From positions 33,212 to 97,211 of the forward strand of contig NZ_WTLI01000001.1 of the NCBI RefSeq assembly GCF_011421635.1: DNA of 64,000 nucleotides. The letters run 5' to 3'. Position 1 is the first letter of the stretch; each line of letters begins with the position of its first letter. The notes below the pieces were generated by a model that was not told the origin of the DNA, searched no databases, and worked only from the letters and a program-made list of their open reading frames with translations. The stretch comes from Paenibacillus turpanensis. Its GTDB lineage: Bacteria > Bacillota > Bacilli > Paenibacillales > YIM-B00363. Below, one piece after another: positions 23,702-32,747 of the stretch. Position numbers and translations under genes: made by a program.

Positions 23702-23731
23702 AGGCATACGGGTGAGTCGGCCCGCATGCCT
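23702..23731 (-). terminator. terminator after korAB
   Basis: Stem AGGCAT-CGGG/CCCG-ATGCCT followed leftward by TTTTT; just past the korB stop. Confidence 0.78.
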
Positions 23732-23744
23732 AATTGTGCGAAAC

Positions 23745-24611
23745 TTATCGGAATTCTGCAACCAATTTGTCAAAATACTCCTGCGAAAGGGTAAGATCCT
23801 GCTTCGCAAGCGCTTCTTCCTTAAAGCCAACAACGAGATTTTCGTAGCTCTTTTTGGTTTTATCTTGATAAATAAGGCCTGTCAGCATACCGTTTGTTTC
23901 CATCAACTTCGTCATAGCGCCGATCCGGTTCGAGTTATCGTAGTCTGGAGTCTCTTCCAGATCAACAATGTTTTCTTTGAACCAATCATACGTATTGATT
24001 TTGTTGAAGGTTACGCATGGGCTGAATACGTTAATTACGGAGAAGCCTTCATGCTTCATGCCTTCTTCGATCAAGGAAGTAAGCTGCTTCAGGTTACTCG
24101 AGAACGATTGAGCAACAAACGTTGCACCGGCTGCCAATGCGATTTCAAGAGGGCTAAGAGTCGTCTCAATGGAACCTTCTGGCGTACTCTTCGTCTTGAA
24201 GCCTTCCGCACTGCGCGGAGACGTTTGACCCTTCGTCAGACCGTAAATTTGGTTATCCATGATGATATAAGTTACGTTCATGTTACGGCGGATCGCATGG
24301 ACCGTGTGGCCCATACCAATCGCAAAGCCGTCACCGTCGCCGCCTGCAGCAATAACAGTCAGCTCACGGTTAGCCATCTTCAGGCCTTGTGCGATTGGCA
24401 GTGCGCGGCCGTGAATGCCGTGCAGGCCGTATGCGTTAATATATCCGGAAATCCGGCCGGAGCAGCCGATACCGGAAACCACTGCAAGATTTTCTGGCTC
24501 AAGGCCTACGTTAGCCGCTGCGCGCTGAATTGCCGCTTGTACGGAGAAGTCTCCGCAGCCCGGACACCAGTTAGGTTTAATATTATTACGAAACTCTTTA
24601 AAAGTTGCCAT
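23745..24611 (-). CDS. korB: 2-oxoacid:ferredoxin oxidoreductase, beta subunit
   Basis: 288-residue thiamine-diphosphate-binding subunit. Marks: NWCPGCGDFS near residue 13, VSGIGCSGRISGY near 45, and the ThDP-Mg motif GGDGDGFAIG near 89, followed by the TYIIMDNQIYGLTKGQTSP stretch. Together with KorA it decarboxylates 2-oxoglutarate (or a similar 2-oxoacid) and reduces ferredoxin. ATG 24611 is set by GGAGCTG upstream and lies two bases after the korA stop. No own ferredoxin gene is present. Confidence 0.9.
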   Translation of the reverse strand: MATFKEFRNNIKPNWCPGCGDFSVQAAIQRAAANVGLEPENLAVVSGIGCSGRISGYINAYGLHGIHGRALPIAQGLKMANRELTVIAAGGDGDGFAIGMGHTVHAIRRNMNVTYIIMDNQIYGLTKGQTSPRSAEGFKTKSTPEGSIETTLSPLEIALAAGATFVAQSFSSNLKQLTSLIEEGMKHEGFSVINVFSPCVTFNKINTYDWFKENIVDLEETPDYDNSNRIGAMTKLMETNGMLTGLIYQDKTKKSYENLVVGFKEEALAKQDLTLSQEYFDKLVAEFR

Positions 24612-24613
24612 GA

Positions 24614-26353
24614 TTAAATCAGCTCCTTGCAAGCTTTATGAACTTCGGACGGGATGAACGGTGTGCCGTCGTATTTGAGTAAGTTTTTAATTTTTTCGCC
24701 ATTCCCGACATGGAGCTTAATTTGGTCAGCCAGCTGGCCTGTTGCGTTGTTTTCCATTACAACAACCGTCTTGGCTTGCTTCACGCGTTCTGCAACCTCT
24801 TCTGTTGGGAACGGGTGGATTTGGCGAACCGTCATGTGAGCGGTTTTGATGCCTTCCGCTTCCATACGTTCACGTGCTTCATCAATCGTACCGCCGGTAG
24901 AGCTCATGCCAACGATGATAATATCCGGGTTTTCATGATTCGTCTTGTAGTGAATTGGGTTTTGAATACGCAGCTTGCTCATCTTACCCATCCGCTTATC
25001 CATCATCTTCTTACGGTTGATCGGGCTTTCCGATGGGCGTCCTTCCTGATCATGCTCAACGCCTGTTACATGGTGAATACCATACTTCATGCCAGGAACG
25101 ACACGCGGGGAAATGCCGTCTTCCGTAAATTCGTAACGCTTGAACAGCTTATTGTCTTCAAGAGCTGGAAGCTCTTCTGTAGCCAGCTTGCCTCGGCGGA
25201 TTTCCACGTTCTTGAAGTCGATGCCTTCCGCCGTTTGCTTACCAAGGGAAAGCTGGAGGTCGGTGATCAAGATAACCGGGCACTGATACTCTTCTGCCAA
25301 GTTAAACGACTCAATCGTGTCGTAGAAGCACTCTTCCACTGTGCTCGGCGCGATAACGATCTTCGGAATTTCACCGTGCGTACCGTAAATCATCGCGTTC
25401 ACGTCGGATTGCTCCTGCTTTGTTGGCAAGCCTGTGGATGGACCACCGCGCATCGTGTTCACGATAACAACCGGAGTTTCCGTCATACCGGCAAGGCCGA
25501 TGCCTTCCATCATAAGCGACAAGCCAGGACCAGCAGATGCCGTCAAGGAACGAACGCCGCCGTAGTTCGCACCGATCGCCATGGTCACAGCGGAGATTTC
25601 GTCCTCCGTCTGAATTACCGTTCCGCCAAGCTTCGGAAGCTTCTTAATTAAGTACTCCATGACTTCGGAAGCCGGAGTGATCGGGTATGCCGGCATAAAG
25701 CGGCATCCGCCTGCTACTGCGCCAAGACCGATCGCTTCGTTGCCGATCATGAACAATTTTGCTTGACCGTCGGAAGGCTCAAGCTCGAATTCTTTCAGCG
25801 GTCCGCCCGCTTGATCCAGAATCGATTGCGCGCCGCGGCGAACAGCCTCTACGTTCTTCTCCACGATCGCTGCGCCTTTGCGGCCAAACTCTTCTTCAAC
25901 CGCTTTTTCGAATATTTCGAGCGGCAATCCGAGAAGCGCCCAAGATGCGCCGGAAGCCGCCATGTTTTTGAATAGCGAGGTGCCGAGATCCTCTGCAATT
26001 TGTGTAATTGGAACCGGGAACAGTCTTACATCCGCAATTCCTTCTGGAAGTGTAGGATTGAATTTCGCATCGGCAACAACAACACCGCCGTTACGAAGCT
26101 CATGTGCGTTCAAGTCAATGGTCTCTTGGTCGAACGCAACCAGAATATCAAGATCATCGGATATTGCACGAATCGGCTTCGTACTGATCCGGATTTTATT
26201 ATTTGTGTGTCCGCCTTTAATCCGGGAAGAGAAATGTCTGTAGCCGTACAAGTAGTAGCCCAGTCGGTTTAATGCGGTCGAGAAAATGCGGTCAGTACTT
26301 TCTACGCCCTCACCTTGCTGTCCACCGATTTTCCAAGACAATTGACTAATCAA
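24614..26353 (-). CDS. korA: 2-oxoacid:ferredoxin oxidoreductase, fused gamma/alpha subunit
   Basis: 579-residue subunit: gamma domain in residues about 1-185 (SWKIGGQQGEGVESTDR, HFSSRIKGGHTNN) and alpha domain from about 200 (MPAYPITPASEVMEYL, TASAGPGLSLMMEGIG, NTMRGGPSTGLPT). This fusion is the usual form in aerobic Bacillota. The start is TTG 26353, with AAAGGAG nine bases upstream, giving the family-typical ISQLSWK N-terminus; ATG 26362 abuts the ribosome-binding site. Operon with korB. Substrate, probably 2-oxoglutarate, is inferred from subunit type. Confidence 0.9.
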   Translation of the reverse strand: MISQLSWKIGGQQGEGVESTDRIFSTALNRLGYYLYGYRHFSSRIKGGHTNNKIRISTKPIRAISDDLDILVAFDQETIDLNAHELRNGGVVVADAKFNPTLPEGIADVRLFPVPITQIAEDLGTSLFKNMAASGASWALLGLPLEIFEKAVEEEFGRKGAAIVEKNVEAVRRGAQSILDQAGGPLKEFELEPSDGQAKLFMIGNEAIGLGAVAGGCRFMPAYPITPASEVMEYLIKKLPKLGGTVIQTEDEISAVTMAIGANYGGVRSLTASAGPGLSLMMEGIGLAGMTETPVVIVNTMRGGPSTGLPTKQEQSDVNAMIYGTHGEIPKIVIAPSTVEECFYDTIESFNLAEEYQCPVILITDLQLSLGKQTAEGIDFKNVEIRRGKLATEELPALEDNKLFKRYEFTEDGISPRVVPGMKYGIHHVTGVEHDQEGRPSESPINRKKMMDKRMGKMSKLRIQNPIHYKTNHENPDIIIVGMSSTGGTIDEARERMEAEGIKTAHMTVRQIHPFPTEEVAERVKQAKTVVVMENNATGQLADQIKLHVGNGEKIKNLLKYDGTPFIPSEVHKACKELI

Positions 26354-26416
26354 AACGCCCATCTCCTTTGATATGTGTGAAGCGCCAATAAAAATATCTT
26401 TTCACGAGTCAAATAA

Positions 26417-26445
26417 AGTTTATGACGCTCGCCCTAAAATTGCAA
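26417..26445 (-). promoter_or_regulatory. putative sigma-A promoter of korAB
   Basis: Leftward TTGCAA at 26445-26440, 17-base spacer, TAAACT at 26422-26417, about 64 bases upstream of the korA start. Moderate match. Confidence 0.45.
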
Positions 26446-26570
26446 GTGCTTTCTTATTGTTTTAGTGATAGCTATTTTCGATGAAATTCATACAATATTG
26501 AGATTGATTCTTTCAATTATTGTTCGCTTTCCGCTTTTATTTTATGAAAACGCTTGTGCGAAGCTTTTTC

Positions 26571-27521
26571 TCAGCCCTGCTGCCCGATAGGAAGCTGGTC
26601 GGACAAAAACTCGTACATATTGCGCCAAACGATACGTTCCACCAACTCTTCGCTGTAGTGCTGCTGAAGAAGCTCATAAAACTCAGCCAAGCTTTCACTT
26701 CTTTCCAAGCCTTCAATCCACACATCAATGCCGTCCCAATCCGAACCGATTCCGATCTGTTTTTCTCCCCCTAGAGAGCAGACATGATCAATATGTTCCA
26801 ATACGTCGACCGCCCGCACCTTCCCCTTAGCTTTTACAAACCAAGGGACAAACGTGATCCCCATTCGGCCGCCCGTGCGAATGATTGCCTTAATCTGTTC
26901 ATCCTTCAAGTTTCGCGGATGCGGACACAGCGAATACGCATTGGAATGCGAGGCTATAATCGGCTTCGAGGAAATTTGCAGGAGCTCCCAAAAACCGTTC
27001 TCCGACAAATGGGAAACGTCAAGCACCATGCCTAGGCGATTGCATTCCCGTACCAGCTCCCGGCCTTTTCTCGTAAATCCGCCCCCGCGCGGCTCCATAA
27101 TGCCGTCAGCCGCCCAATTCGCACTGTTCCACGTAATTCCAACCGCCCGTACCCCAAGCCGGTACAGCGTACGGAGACACATTAAGTCCGCGTCGAGTCC
27201 ATCCGCTCCTTCCAGCGTAAGCATGGCTCCGATTCTCGCATTCGATGTAAAAAGCTGCTCCAAGTCTTCTCGTGTAACGATAGGAGTCATTTGCGGGTGG
27301 GAGAGGATATGAGAATGATACAAATCCACTTCCTTCAAAATATGTGAAAAGTTCGGCTCCCCGAGTTCCTGAGAAATGTATATGGCAAAGGTCTGAAGCT
27401 TCACACCGCCCTTGCGCAAACCTGGAAGTGTGACGTCCAGCTGCCCTTCCCGATCAAATGAAAGACGAGGCTCGTTCATTAGCTTACTCAACACATCGCA
27501 ATGCAAATCGATCCAACGCAT
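26571..27521 (-). CDS. membrane-dipeptidase-type peptidase M19
   Basis: 316-residue zinc dipeptidase of family M19. Metal-site motifs are complete: DLHCD (residues 5-9), the bridging Glu in TLEGADGLD near 100, DVSHLSENG near 170, ASHSNAY near 192 and the final GSDWDGID near 264. No signal peptide or lipobox, so it is cytosolic like Bacillus homologues. Substrate is unknown (dipeptides or cell-wall-derived peptides). Located between spoVS and korA, where B. subtilis has other genes. Confidence 0.92.
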   Translation of the reverse strand: MRWIDLHCDVLSKLMNEPRLSFDREGQLDVTLPGLRKGGVKLQTFAIYISQELGEPNFSHILKEVDLYHSHILSHPQMTPIVTREDLEQLFTSNARIGAMLTLEGADGLDADLMCLRTLYRLGVRAVGITWNSANWAADGIMEPRGGGFTRKGRELVRECNRLGMVLDVSHLSENGFWELLQISSKPIIASHSNAYSLCPHPRNLKDEQIKAIIRTGGRMGITFVPWFVKAKGKVRAVDVLEHIDHVCSLGGEKQIGIGSDWDGIDVWIEGLERSESLAEFYELLQQHYSEELVERIVWRNMYEFLSDQLPIGQQG

Positions 27522-27545
27522 GTTTCGTCCCCCCCAAAAAAATGA

Positions 27546-27580
27546 AAACCTCTAATGCGTAGGATCGCATCCAGAGGTTT
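27546..27580 (-). terminator. terminator after spoVS
   Basis: AAACCTCT/AGAGGTTT with inner ATGCG/CGCAT, followed leftward by a T7 run. Lies between spoVS and the dipeptidase gene. Confidence 0.82.
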
Positions 27581-27617
27581 CATGTTTTAGACGTTTCAAA
27601 TGTTGTTGACGTCTACG

Positions 27618-27878
27618 TTACCGCGGTTCTACAATGAGCTTGATTGCCGTTCGGTCTTCCCCATCAATCACAATATCTGTAAACGCAGGAATGCATATCA
27701 AGTCTACACCGCTCGGTGCGACAAAGCCCCTTGCGATGGCTACCGCCTTAATCGCTTGGTTTAGCGCCCCGGCGCCGATCGCCTGCAGCTCTGCTGCTCC
27801 GCGCTCGCGCAGTACTCCGGCTAACGCTCCTGCTACGGAATTTGGGTTGGACTTAGCGGAAACTTTTAATACTTCCAT
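27618..27878 (-). CDS. spoVS: stage V sporulation protein S
   Basis: 86-residue Alba-like protein, nearly identical in layout to Bacillus SpoVS: MEVLKVSAKSNPNSVAGALAGVLRE, then a central GAGALNQAIKAVAIARG and a final strand with IKLIVEPR. It affects septation and late sporulation; it is one of the most conserved sporulation proteins. GAGGAGG precedes ATG 27878. In its usual place after rny-ymdB. Confidence 0.97.
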   Translation of the reverse strand: MEVLKVSAKSNPNSVAGALAGVLRERGAAELQAIGAGALNQAIKAVAIARGFVAPSGVDLICIPAFTDIVIDGEDRTAIKLIVEPR

Positions 27879-28028
27879 TATCAGTACCTCCTCGGGGACT
27901 GCTACTTTCGTCCGGTACTAATAATTATTCAGAATCCGTAAAAAAATGACTATTTTGCTTAGAACCAAGCTCTATTGCCTTCCGCGGCACTTTTTTGAGG
28001 TAAAACGACTTCCTACATTTATTCAGGC

Positions 28029-28823
28029 CTAATCCATTACAAAGTCATTTTCGTACTGGCGTATTTTCGTTATGCTGCGCGCCTTCCCCGTTTCCTCGTC
28101 CATATCGATCGCGACGGCATGCAGCATCCACTGGCCTTCGGCCACGGTAAAACGGACAGGAAGCTGGGTTTTAAACTTGTTCAGCACTGATTCCTTGTCC
28201 ATACCCAATACGCCTTCTCTAGGGCCTACCATGCCGACATCCGTTATGTACGCTGTACCGTTAGGCAAAATGACGTCATCGTTCGTTTGTACATGGGTAT
28301 GGGTCCCCACCAGTGCGGAGGCTCTTCCGTCGATATGCCATCCCATCGCTATTTTTTCCGACGTTGCCTCGGCATGAAGATCAACTAATATACATTTTGT
28401 TTTTTTGCGGAGTAAAGCTAGCTGCTCATCCGCTTTGCGAAACGGGCAATCCAGGGGTGGCAGAAACGTTCTTCCCTGCAAGTTTAAGATGCCTAGCTCC
28501 TTGTCTCCGGCCTTGATGACTGCCGCCCCCTTACCGGGCGTACCCGGGGGAAAATTGGCCGGACGCACCATTCTCGGCTCGTCATCGATAAACTCGAACA
28601 CTTCCTTATGGTCCCATGTATGATTGCCCATCGTTAGTCCATGAACGCCGAGCTCAAACAGCTCGTGCGCTACTCCTTTGGTAATCCCCTTGCCGCCGGC
28701 AGAATTTTCCGCATTGGCAATGATGATCTGTGGGTTATACTTTCTCTTGAGTGCTGGCAGCGCTTCTTTTACCGCCCGTCTGCCCGGGTTTCCAACGATG
28801 TCACCAATGAAAAGTACTAGCAC
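28029..28823 (-). CDS. ymdB: metallophosphoesterase YmdB
   Basis: 264-residue metallophosphoesterase that hydrolyses 2',3'-cyclic nucleotides and influences biofilm and motility choice in B. subtilis. Metal motifs: FIGDIVGNPG, NAENSAGGKG, TMGNHTWDHKE, VDLHAEATSEK and GTHTHVQT. The frame is open far upstream, antisense-like into rny, but family alignment and a GGGAGG site fix the start at GTG 28823 (VLVLFIGD...). It follows rny, separated by a terminator hairpin, so some transcripts will be rny only. Confidence 0.93.
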   Translation of the reverse strand: MLVLFIGDIVGNPGRRAVKEALPALKRKYNPQIIIANAENSAGGKGITKGVAHELFELGVHGLTMGNHTWDHKEVFEFIDDEPRMVRPANFPPGTPGKGAAVIKAGDKELGILNLQGRTFLPPLDCPFRKADEQLALLRKKTKCILVDLHAEATSEKIAMGWHIDGRASALVGTHTHVQTNDDVILPNGTAYITDVGMVGPREGVLGMDKESVLNKFKTQLPVRFTVAEGQWMLHAVAIDMDEETGKARSITKIRQYENDFVMD

Positions 28824-28860
28824 GTAAGCTTTGCCTCCCAAACTATCGGATGATGAAAGA

Positions 28861-28886
28861 AAAAGTGGCGCATCGGCCACTTTTTC
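28861..28886 (-). terminator. terminator between rny and ymdB
   Basis: Perfect stem AAAAAGTGGC/GCCACTTTTT with a six-base loop and T5 end, 14 bases past the rny stop and 38 before ymdB. Confidence 0.82.
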
Positions 28887-28899
28887 CAGGTTTGCGAAA

Positions 28900-30441
28900 T
28901 TATTTCGCGTATTCAACTGCACGAGTTTCCCGAATAACCGTAACCTTAATATGTCCCGGATAATCGAGCTCGTTTTCGATCGTTTTGGTAATGTCTCTTG
29001 CGAGACGGAACGCTTCGGTGTCGTCGATCTTTTCCGGCTGAACCATGACACGAACCTCACGACCAGCTTGGATCGCATACGACTTCTCGACTCCGTCAAA
29101 CGATTCGGAAATTTCCTCAAGGCGCTGAAGGCGCTTGATGTACGTTTCCAGCGTTTCACGGCGTGCGCCAGGACGTGCGGCAGATAAAGCATCCGCTGCC
29201 CCAACGAGCATTGCGATGACCGAAGTCGCTTCACAGTCGCCATGGTGGGAAGCAATAGAGTTGATCACGACCGGATGCTCTTTGTATTTCTTCGCCAATT
29301 CGACGCCGATTTCTACGTGAGAGCCTTCCACTTCATGGTCAAGAGCTTTGCCGATGTCATGAAGCAAGCCGGCACGCTTTGCCAGCGTGACATCCTCGCC
29401 CAGTTCCCCAGCCATAAGTCCGGTTAGGTAAGCAACTTCCATTGAGTGCTTCAACACGTTCTGACCATAGCTTGTCCGGAACTTGAGCCGGCCCAAAATC
29501 TTGATCAGATCTGGATGCAGTCCGTGTACGCCAACCTCGAATGTAGCCTGTTCCCCGTATTCACGAATACGCTCGTCCACTTCACGGCGGGATTTTTCAA
29601 CCATCTCTTCAATACGAGCCGGATGAATACGTCCGTCAGCGACGAGTTTCTCAAGCGATGTTCTTGCGATTTCTCTTCGAATCGGATCAAAACCAGAAAG
29701 AATAACCGCTTCAGGCGTATCGTCAATAATAAGATCGATACCGGTCAACGTCTCAAGCGCGCGAATATTGCGTCCTTCGCGGCCGATAATTCGACCCTTC
29801 ATTTCTTCATTCGGCAAGGTTACAACAGAGACCGTTGTTTCCGCGACATGATCCGCAGCACAACGCTGAATCGCCATCGTAATAATTTCTCTGGCTTTCT
29901 TGTCGCCCTCTTCCTTCGCCTGCTGCTCAATTTCTTTAATAAGCTGGGAAGTTTCGTGACGAACCTCCTGCTCCACGTTGCTAAGAATAATCTTTCTTGC
30001 TTCTTCCGTTGTTAAACCAGAGATCCGTTCCAGTTCGCTGACCTGCTGCTTGTACAACGAATCGATTTGTGCTTGAGTTTCTTCGATCCGCTTCTCTTTG
30101 TTGGTGATTTGTTCTTCTTTGCGCTCGAGGGACTCCATTTTTTTATCCAGCGATTCCTCTTTTTGCAACAACCGTCTTTCCAAACGTTGCGTTTCATTCC
30201 GACGCTCGCGAATGTCTTTCTCCGCTTCAGAACGAAGTTTGTGGATCTCATCCTTCGCTTCCAGCACCGCTTCCTTCTTTTGCGCCTCGCCATCCTTTTG
30301 AGCATTTTCAAGGATTAAACGCGCCGCTTCTTCCGCACTGGAAATTTTCGCTTCTGCAAAGGACTTCCGAATAAAATAACCAATCCCTAAGCATGCTGCA
30401 CCAACAACGAGAACGATCAAAATCCAGATCACAGGATGCAT
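28900..30441 (-). CDS. rny: ribonuclease Y
   Basis: 513-residue membrane-anchored endoribonuclease that starts decay of most mRNAs. Single N-terminal helix (about residues 4-25), a long Glu/Lys/Arg-rich coiled coil (about 28-200), a KH RNA-binding domain ([15 protein letters not shown] near 215), and an HD domain with [12 protein letters not shown] near 355 and [11 protein letters not shown] 30441 is preferred, with GAGGAGG eight bases upstream; GTG 30450 abuts that site. ricA in the same window encodes a known partner. Confidence 0.96.
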   Translation of the reverse strand: MHPVIWILIVLVVGAACLGIGYFIRKSFAEAKISSAEEAARLILENAQKDGEAQKKEAVLEAKDEIHKLRSEAEKDIRERRNETQRLERRLLQKEESLDKKMESLERKEEQITNKEKRIEETQAQIDSLYKQQVSELERISGLTTEEARKIILSNVEQEVRHETSQLIKEIEQQAKEEGDKKAREIITMAIQRCAADHVAETTVSVVTLPNEEMKGRIIGREGRNIRALETLTGIDLIIDDTPEAVILSGFDPIRREIARTSLEKLVADGRIHPARIEEMVEKSRREVDERIREYGEQATFEVGVHGLHPDLIKILGRLKFRTSYGQNVLKHSMEVAYLTGLMAGELGEDVTLAKRAGLLHDIGKALDHEVEGSHVEIGVELAKKYKEHPVVINSIASHHGDCEATSVIAMLVGAADALSAARPGARRETLETYIKRLQRLEEISESFDGVEKSYAIQAGREVRVMVQPEKIDDTEAFRLARDITKTIENELDYPGHIKVTVIRETRAVEYAK

Positions 30442-30584
30442 CTGATTCACCTCCTCGTTGCATCACCAAGGGGTAAGCTTGGGATTTTTGTAATTGTCTC
30501 TTCCATTTCAACACACATTTTGATATTTGCGATTTCGCCAGAAAAAATAAAAAATACGGCGAAAAAAAGAAATATACAAGTTAT

Positions 30585-30614
30585 ATTGTAGCTTTTGCGT
30601 TAGAAAAATGTCAA
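30585..30614 (-). promoter_or_regulatory. sigma-A promoter of rny
   Basis: Leftward TTGACA at 30614-30609, 18-base spacer, TACAAT at 30590-30585. Leader of about 135 bases to the rny start. Confidence 0.72.
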
Positions 30615-30668
30615 GACAAGCTTATACTGCTTTTGTCGGCTTTTCATTGGGTATTTTGGCAAATAAAA

Positions 30669-30698
30669 AGCCGCCTTCGGAAAAATCCGTTGGCGGCT
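30669..30698 (-). terminator. terminator after recX
   Basis: AGCCGCC/GGCGGCT with inner TCGGA/TCCG pairing, followed leftward by TTTTT; 27 bases past recX stop. Confidence 0.82.
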
Positions 30699-30724
30699 CT
30701 GAGCGATACGGTTCTTGTAATCAG

Positions 30725-31408
30725 CTAATCCTCTTCTTCCCATCCATTCTCCGGCTCGGCATCAACATCCGATCGCTGCTCCAATTCACGCAGCACCCTT
30801 TGAACTAACGCTCCTGTGAATCCTCTGCGCATTAAGAAAGAAGCTGTTTTATGCTTCCGTTCGAGCTTTGTTTGATAGGTTCTCGCCCATTTTTTCGCAC
30901 CGGCTTCCAGCGCCACACGAAATTCGTCCTCTGGGTTGATTTCTTCAAGAGTATGCTGGACAAGCGTCTTGGCGACACCCTTCTGCAGCAGTTCCTGCTG
31001 AATCAGCCTTCGGCCCTTCTTTTGATAATAAATGCGGTTTTCGGTCCACAGCTCCGAAAATTGCTCGTCGTTCACATACTTGTCCGCAACAAGGCGGTCC
31101 ATGGTGTGATCAATAACCTCGGAAGTAAATTGCTTGGAGGCAAGCTTATCGCGCACTTCTTTGGCCGAGCGTGGTTTTCGGCCGAGAAACCGGAGTGCCG
31201 TCGCATACGCCGTTTGCTTCTCCTCCGCATCGAGAATCGTCTGAATGCCCTCTTCATCAATCGGCTCGTTCTTAAAGAGACGAAAGCGCACCAACACGTC
31301 TTCATGCACGGAAAAAGCATAGGAGCCTTCAACAAAAATATTGTATCGGCTTCGATTTTTCGGCTGCTGCTCGACGGCAGAAATCCGCCGGATCGGCTCG
31401 TCCTTCAT
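30725..31408 (-). CDS. recX: RecA regulatory protein RecX
   Basis: 227-residue helical repeat protein that binds RecA filaments and limits or modulates them. Three-helix repeats are visible, for example TAYATALRFLGRKPRSAKEVRDKL, ... VADKYVNDEQFSELW, and KKGRRLIQQELLQKGV. The acidic end GWEEED is at the stop. It follows recA by ten bases and so is cotranscribed and shares the LexA-controlled promoter. Confidence 0.92.
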   Translation of the reverse strand: MKDEPIRRISAVEQQPKNRSRYNIFVEGSYAFSVHEDVLVRFRLFKNEPIDEEGIQTILDAEEKQTAYATALRFLGRKPRSAKEVRDKLASKQFTSEVIDHTMDRLVADKYVNDEQFSELWTENRIYYQKKGRRLIQQELLQKGVAKTLVQHTLEEINPEDEFRVALEAGAKKWARTYQTKLERKHKTASFLMRRGFTGALVQRVLRELEQRSDVDAEPENGWEEED

Positions 31409-31418
31409 TCGCTGTCAA

Positions 31419-32468
31419 CTACTCCAAGAGCGAAAGCTCTTCTTCTTCTTCGTCAACATCCGCCCCGGTCTTCGGGAACGGGCCTCCGAGGTTGCTTGCT
31501 TCGCGGATCTTTCTTTCAATTACTTCAGCAATTTGCTTGTTGTCCTTCAGGAACTGCTTCGAGTTCTCCCGGCCCTGACCGAGACGCTCGCCTTCGTAAG
31601 AGTACCAAGCGCCGCTTTTGTTCACAATATCCATTTCAGTAGCAATATCAATGATGCTGCCCTCGCGGGAAATGCCTTCCCCATACATAATGTCAAGCTC
31701 TGCTTGTTTAAACGGAGGCGCCACCTTATTCTTTACAACCTTAATGCGGGTACGGTTACCTACGACATCGTTACCGTTCTTAATCGATTCCACACGGCGA
31801 ACATCCAATCGTACAGAAGAGTAGAACTTTAACGCACGTCCGCCCGGAGTGGTTTCCGGGTTTCCGAACATAACCCCGACCTTCTCACGGAGCTGGTTAA
31901 TGAAGATAGCAATCGTCTTCGACTTGCTGATCGCTCCGGACAGCTTACGAAGCGCCTGCGACATTAAACGTGCCTGAAGGCCGACGTGGGAATCTCCCAT
32001 CTCACCCTCGATTTCCGCTTTCGGCACGAGTGCCGCAACGGAGTCAACAACAATGATATCGACCGCATTGCTTCGTACCAGCGCCTCGGCGATTTCAAGC
32101 GCCTGTTCGCCTGTATCCGGCTGCGACAGCAGCAGCTCGTCAATGTTTACGCCAACCTTGCTCGCGTAAAGTGGATCAAGAGCATGCTCGGCGTCAATAA
32201 AAGCAGCTTGTCCGCCGGCTTTCTGCACTTCCGCAATGGCGTGAAGCGCCACTGTTGTTTTACCGGAGGATTCCGGCCCGTAAATTTCAATAATCCGACC
32301 GCGTGGGAAACCGCCAATTCCCAGTGCGATATCAAGTGCCAGCGCACCCGTCGGAACTGTTTCCACCTGCATATGGGTGGATTCGCCCAATTTCATAATC
32401 GAACCTTTGCCAAATTGCTTTTCAATTTGACGTAATGCCATTTCCAATGCCGCGCGACGATCCGTCAA
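31419..32468 (-). CDS. recA: recombinase A
   Basis: 349-residue RecA. Strand-exchange ATPase and LexA coprotease. Walker [10 protein letters not shown] near residue 65, Walker B-type VDSVAALVP near 142, and loop 2 region [11 protein letters not shown]. The protein begins [19 protein letters not shown] from a TTG start at 32468; a run of 18 further open codons upstream lacks family resemblance. Ends in the acidic [12 protein letters not shown] LexA-type box and a good sigma-A promoter lie upstream. Confidence 0.97.
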   Translation of the reverse strand: MTDRRAALEMALRQIEKQFGKGSIMKLGESTHMQVETVPTGALALDIALGIGGFPRGRIIEIYGPESSGKTTVALHAIAEVQKAGGQAAFIDAEHALDPLYASKVGVNIDELLLSQPDTGEQALEIAEALVRSNAVDIIVVDSVAALVPKAEIEGEMGDSHVGLQARLMSQALRKLSGAISKSKTIAIFINQLREKVGVMFGNPETTPGGRALKFYSSVRLDVRRVESIKNGNDVVGNRTRIKVVKNKVAPPFKQAELDIMYGEGISREGSIIDIATEMDIVNKSGAWYSYEGERLGQGRENSKQFLKDNKQIAEVIERKIREASNLGGPFPKTGADVDEEEEELSLLE

Positions 32469-32586
32469 CGAATTCACTTCCCTTTTCCTATTCGATATGA
32501 TTCCATCATTCATTGCATACATTCAAGCCTAGAAGGCGTGTTTACTAGATAAAGCTGTAAAGCTATCAGCTTCTTTTCTCTCTACT

Positions 32587-32615
32587 ATCATACCGCCTTT
32601 CGATAGGTTTGCCAA
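32587..32615 (-). promoter_or_regulatory. recA: sigma-A promoter of recA
   Basis: Leftward TTGGCA at 32615-32610, 17-base spacer, TATGAT at 32592-32587. Confidence 0.75.
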
Positions 32616-32624
32616 GCTTTTTAT

Positions 32625-32638
32625 CGAACATACATTCG
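32625..32638. promoter_or_regulatory. LexA (SOS) box of recA
   Basis: Read leftward CGAATGTATGTTCG, one base from the Bacillus consensus CGAAC-N4-GTTCG, ten bases upstream of the recA -35. Confidence 0.75.
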
Positions 32639-32663
32639 ATTATTTTGTGAACGGCAAACAAAA

Positions 32664-32696
32664 AACCGCAGCACACCAAAAACGTGAGCTGCGGTT
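32664..32696 (-). terminator. terminator after cinA
   Basis: AACCGCAGC/GCTGCGGTT followed leftward by TTTTTT; ends the rimO-pgsA-cinA unit before the recA promoter. Confidence 0.85.
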
Positions 32697-32747
32697 CTTC
32701 CGCAATGATTGCCTTTATTATAGCTTAACCCCGCTCCAGCGGCAAGA

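Noticed and set aside
24710..25651. Rightward 313-codon frame opposite korA
   Set aside because: Shadow frame; the leftward korA is a clear, full-length family member.
28824..29255. Upstream extension of the ymdB frame into rny
   Set aside because: The extra 144 codons overlap the rny gene in another frame; YmdB homologues start at VLVLFIGDIVG and a GGGAGG precedes that GTG.
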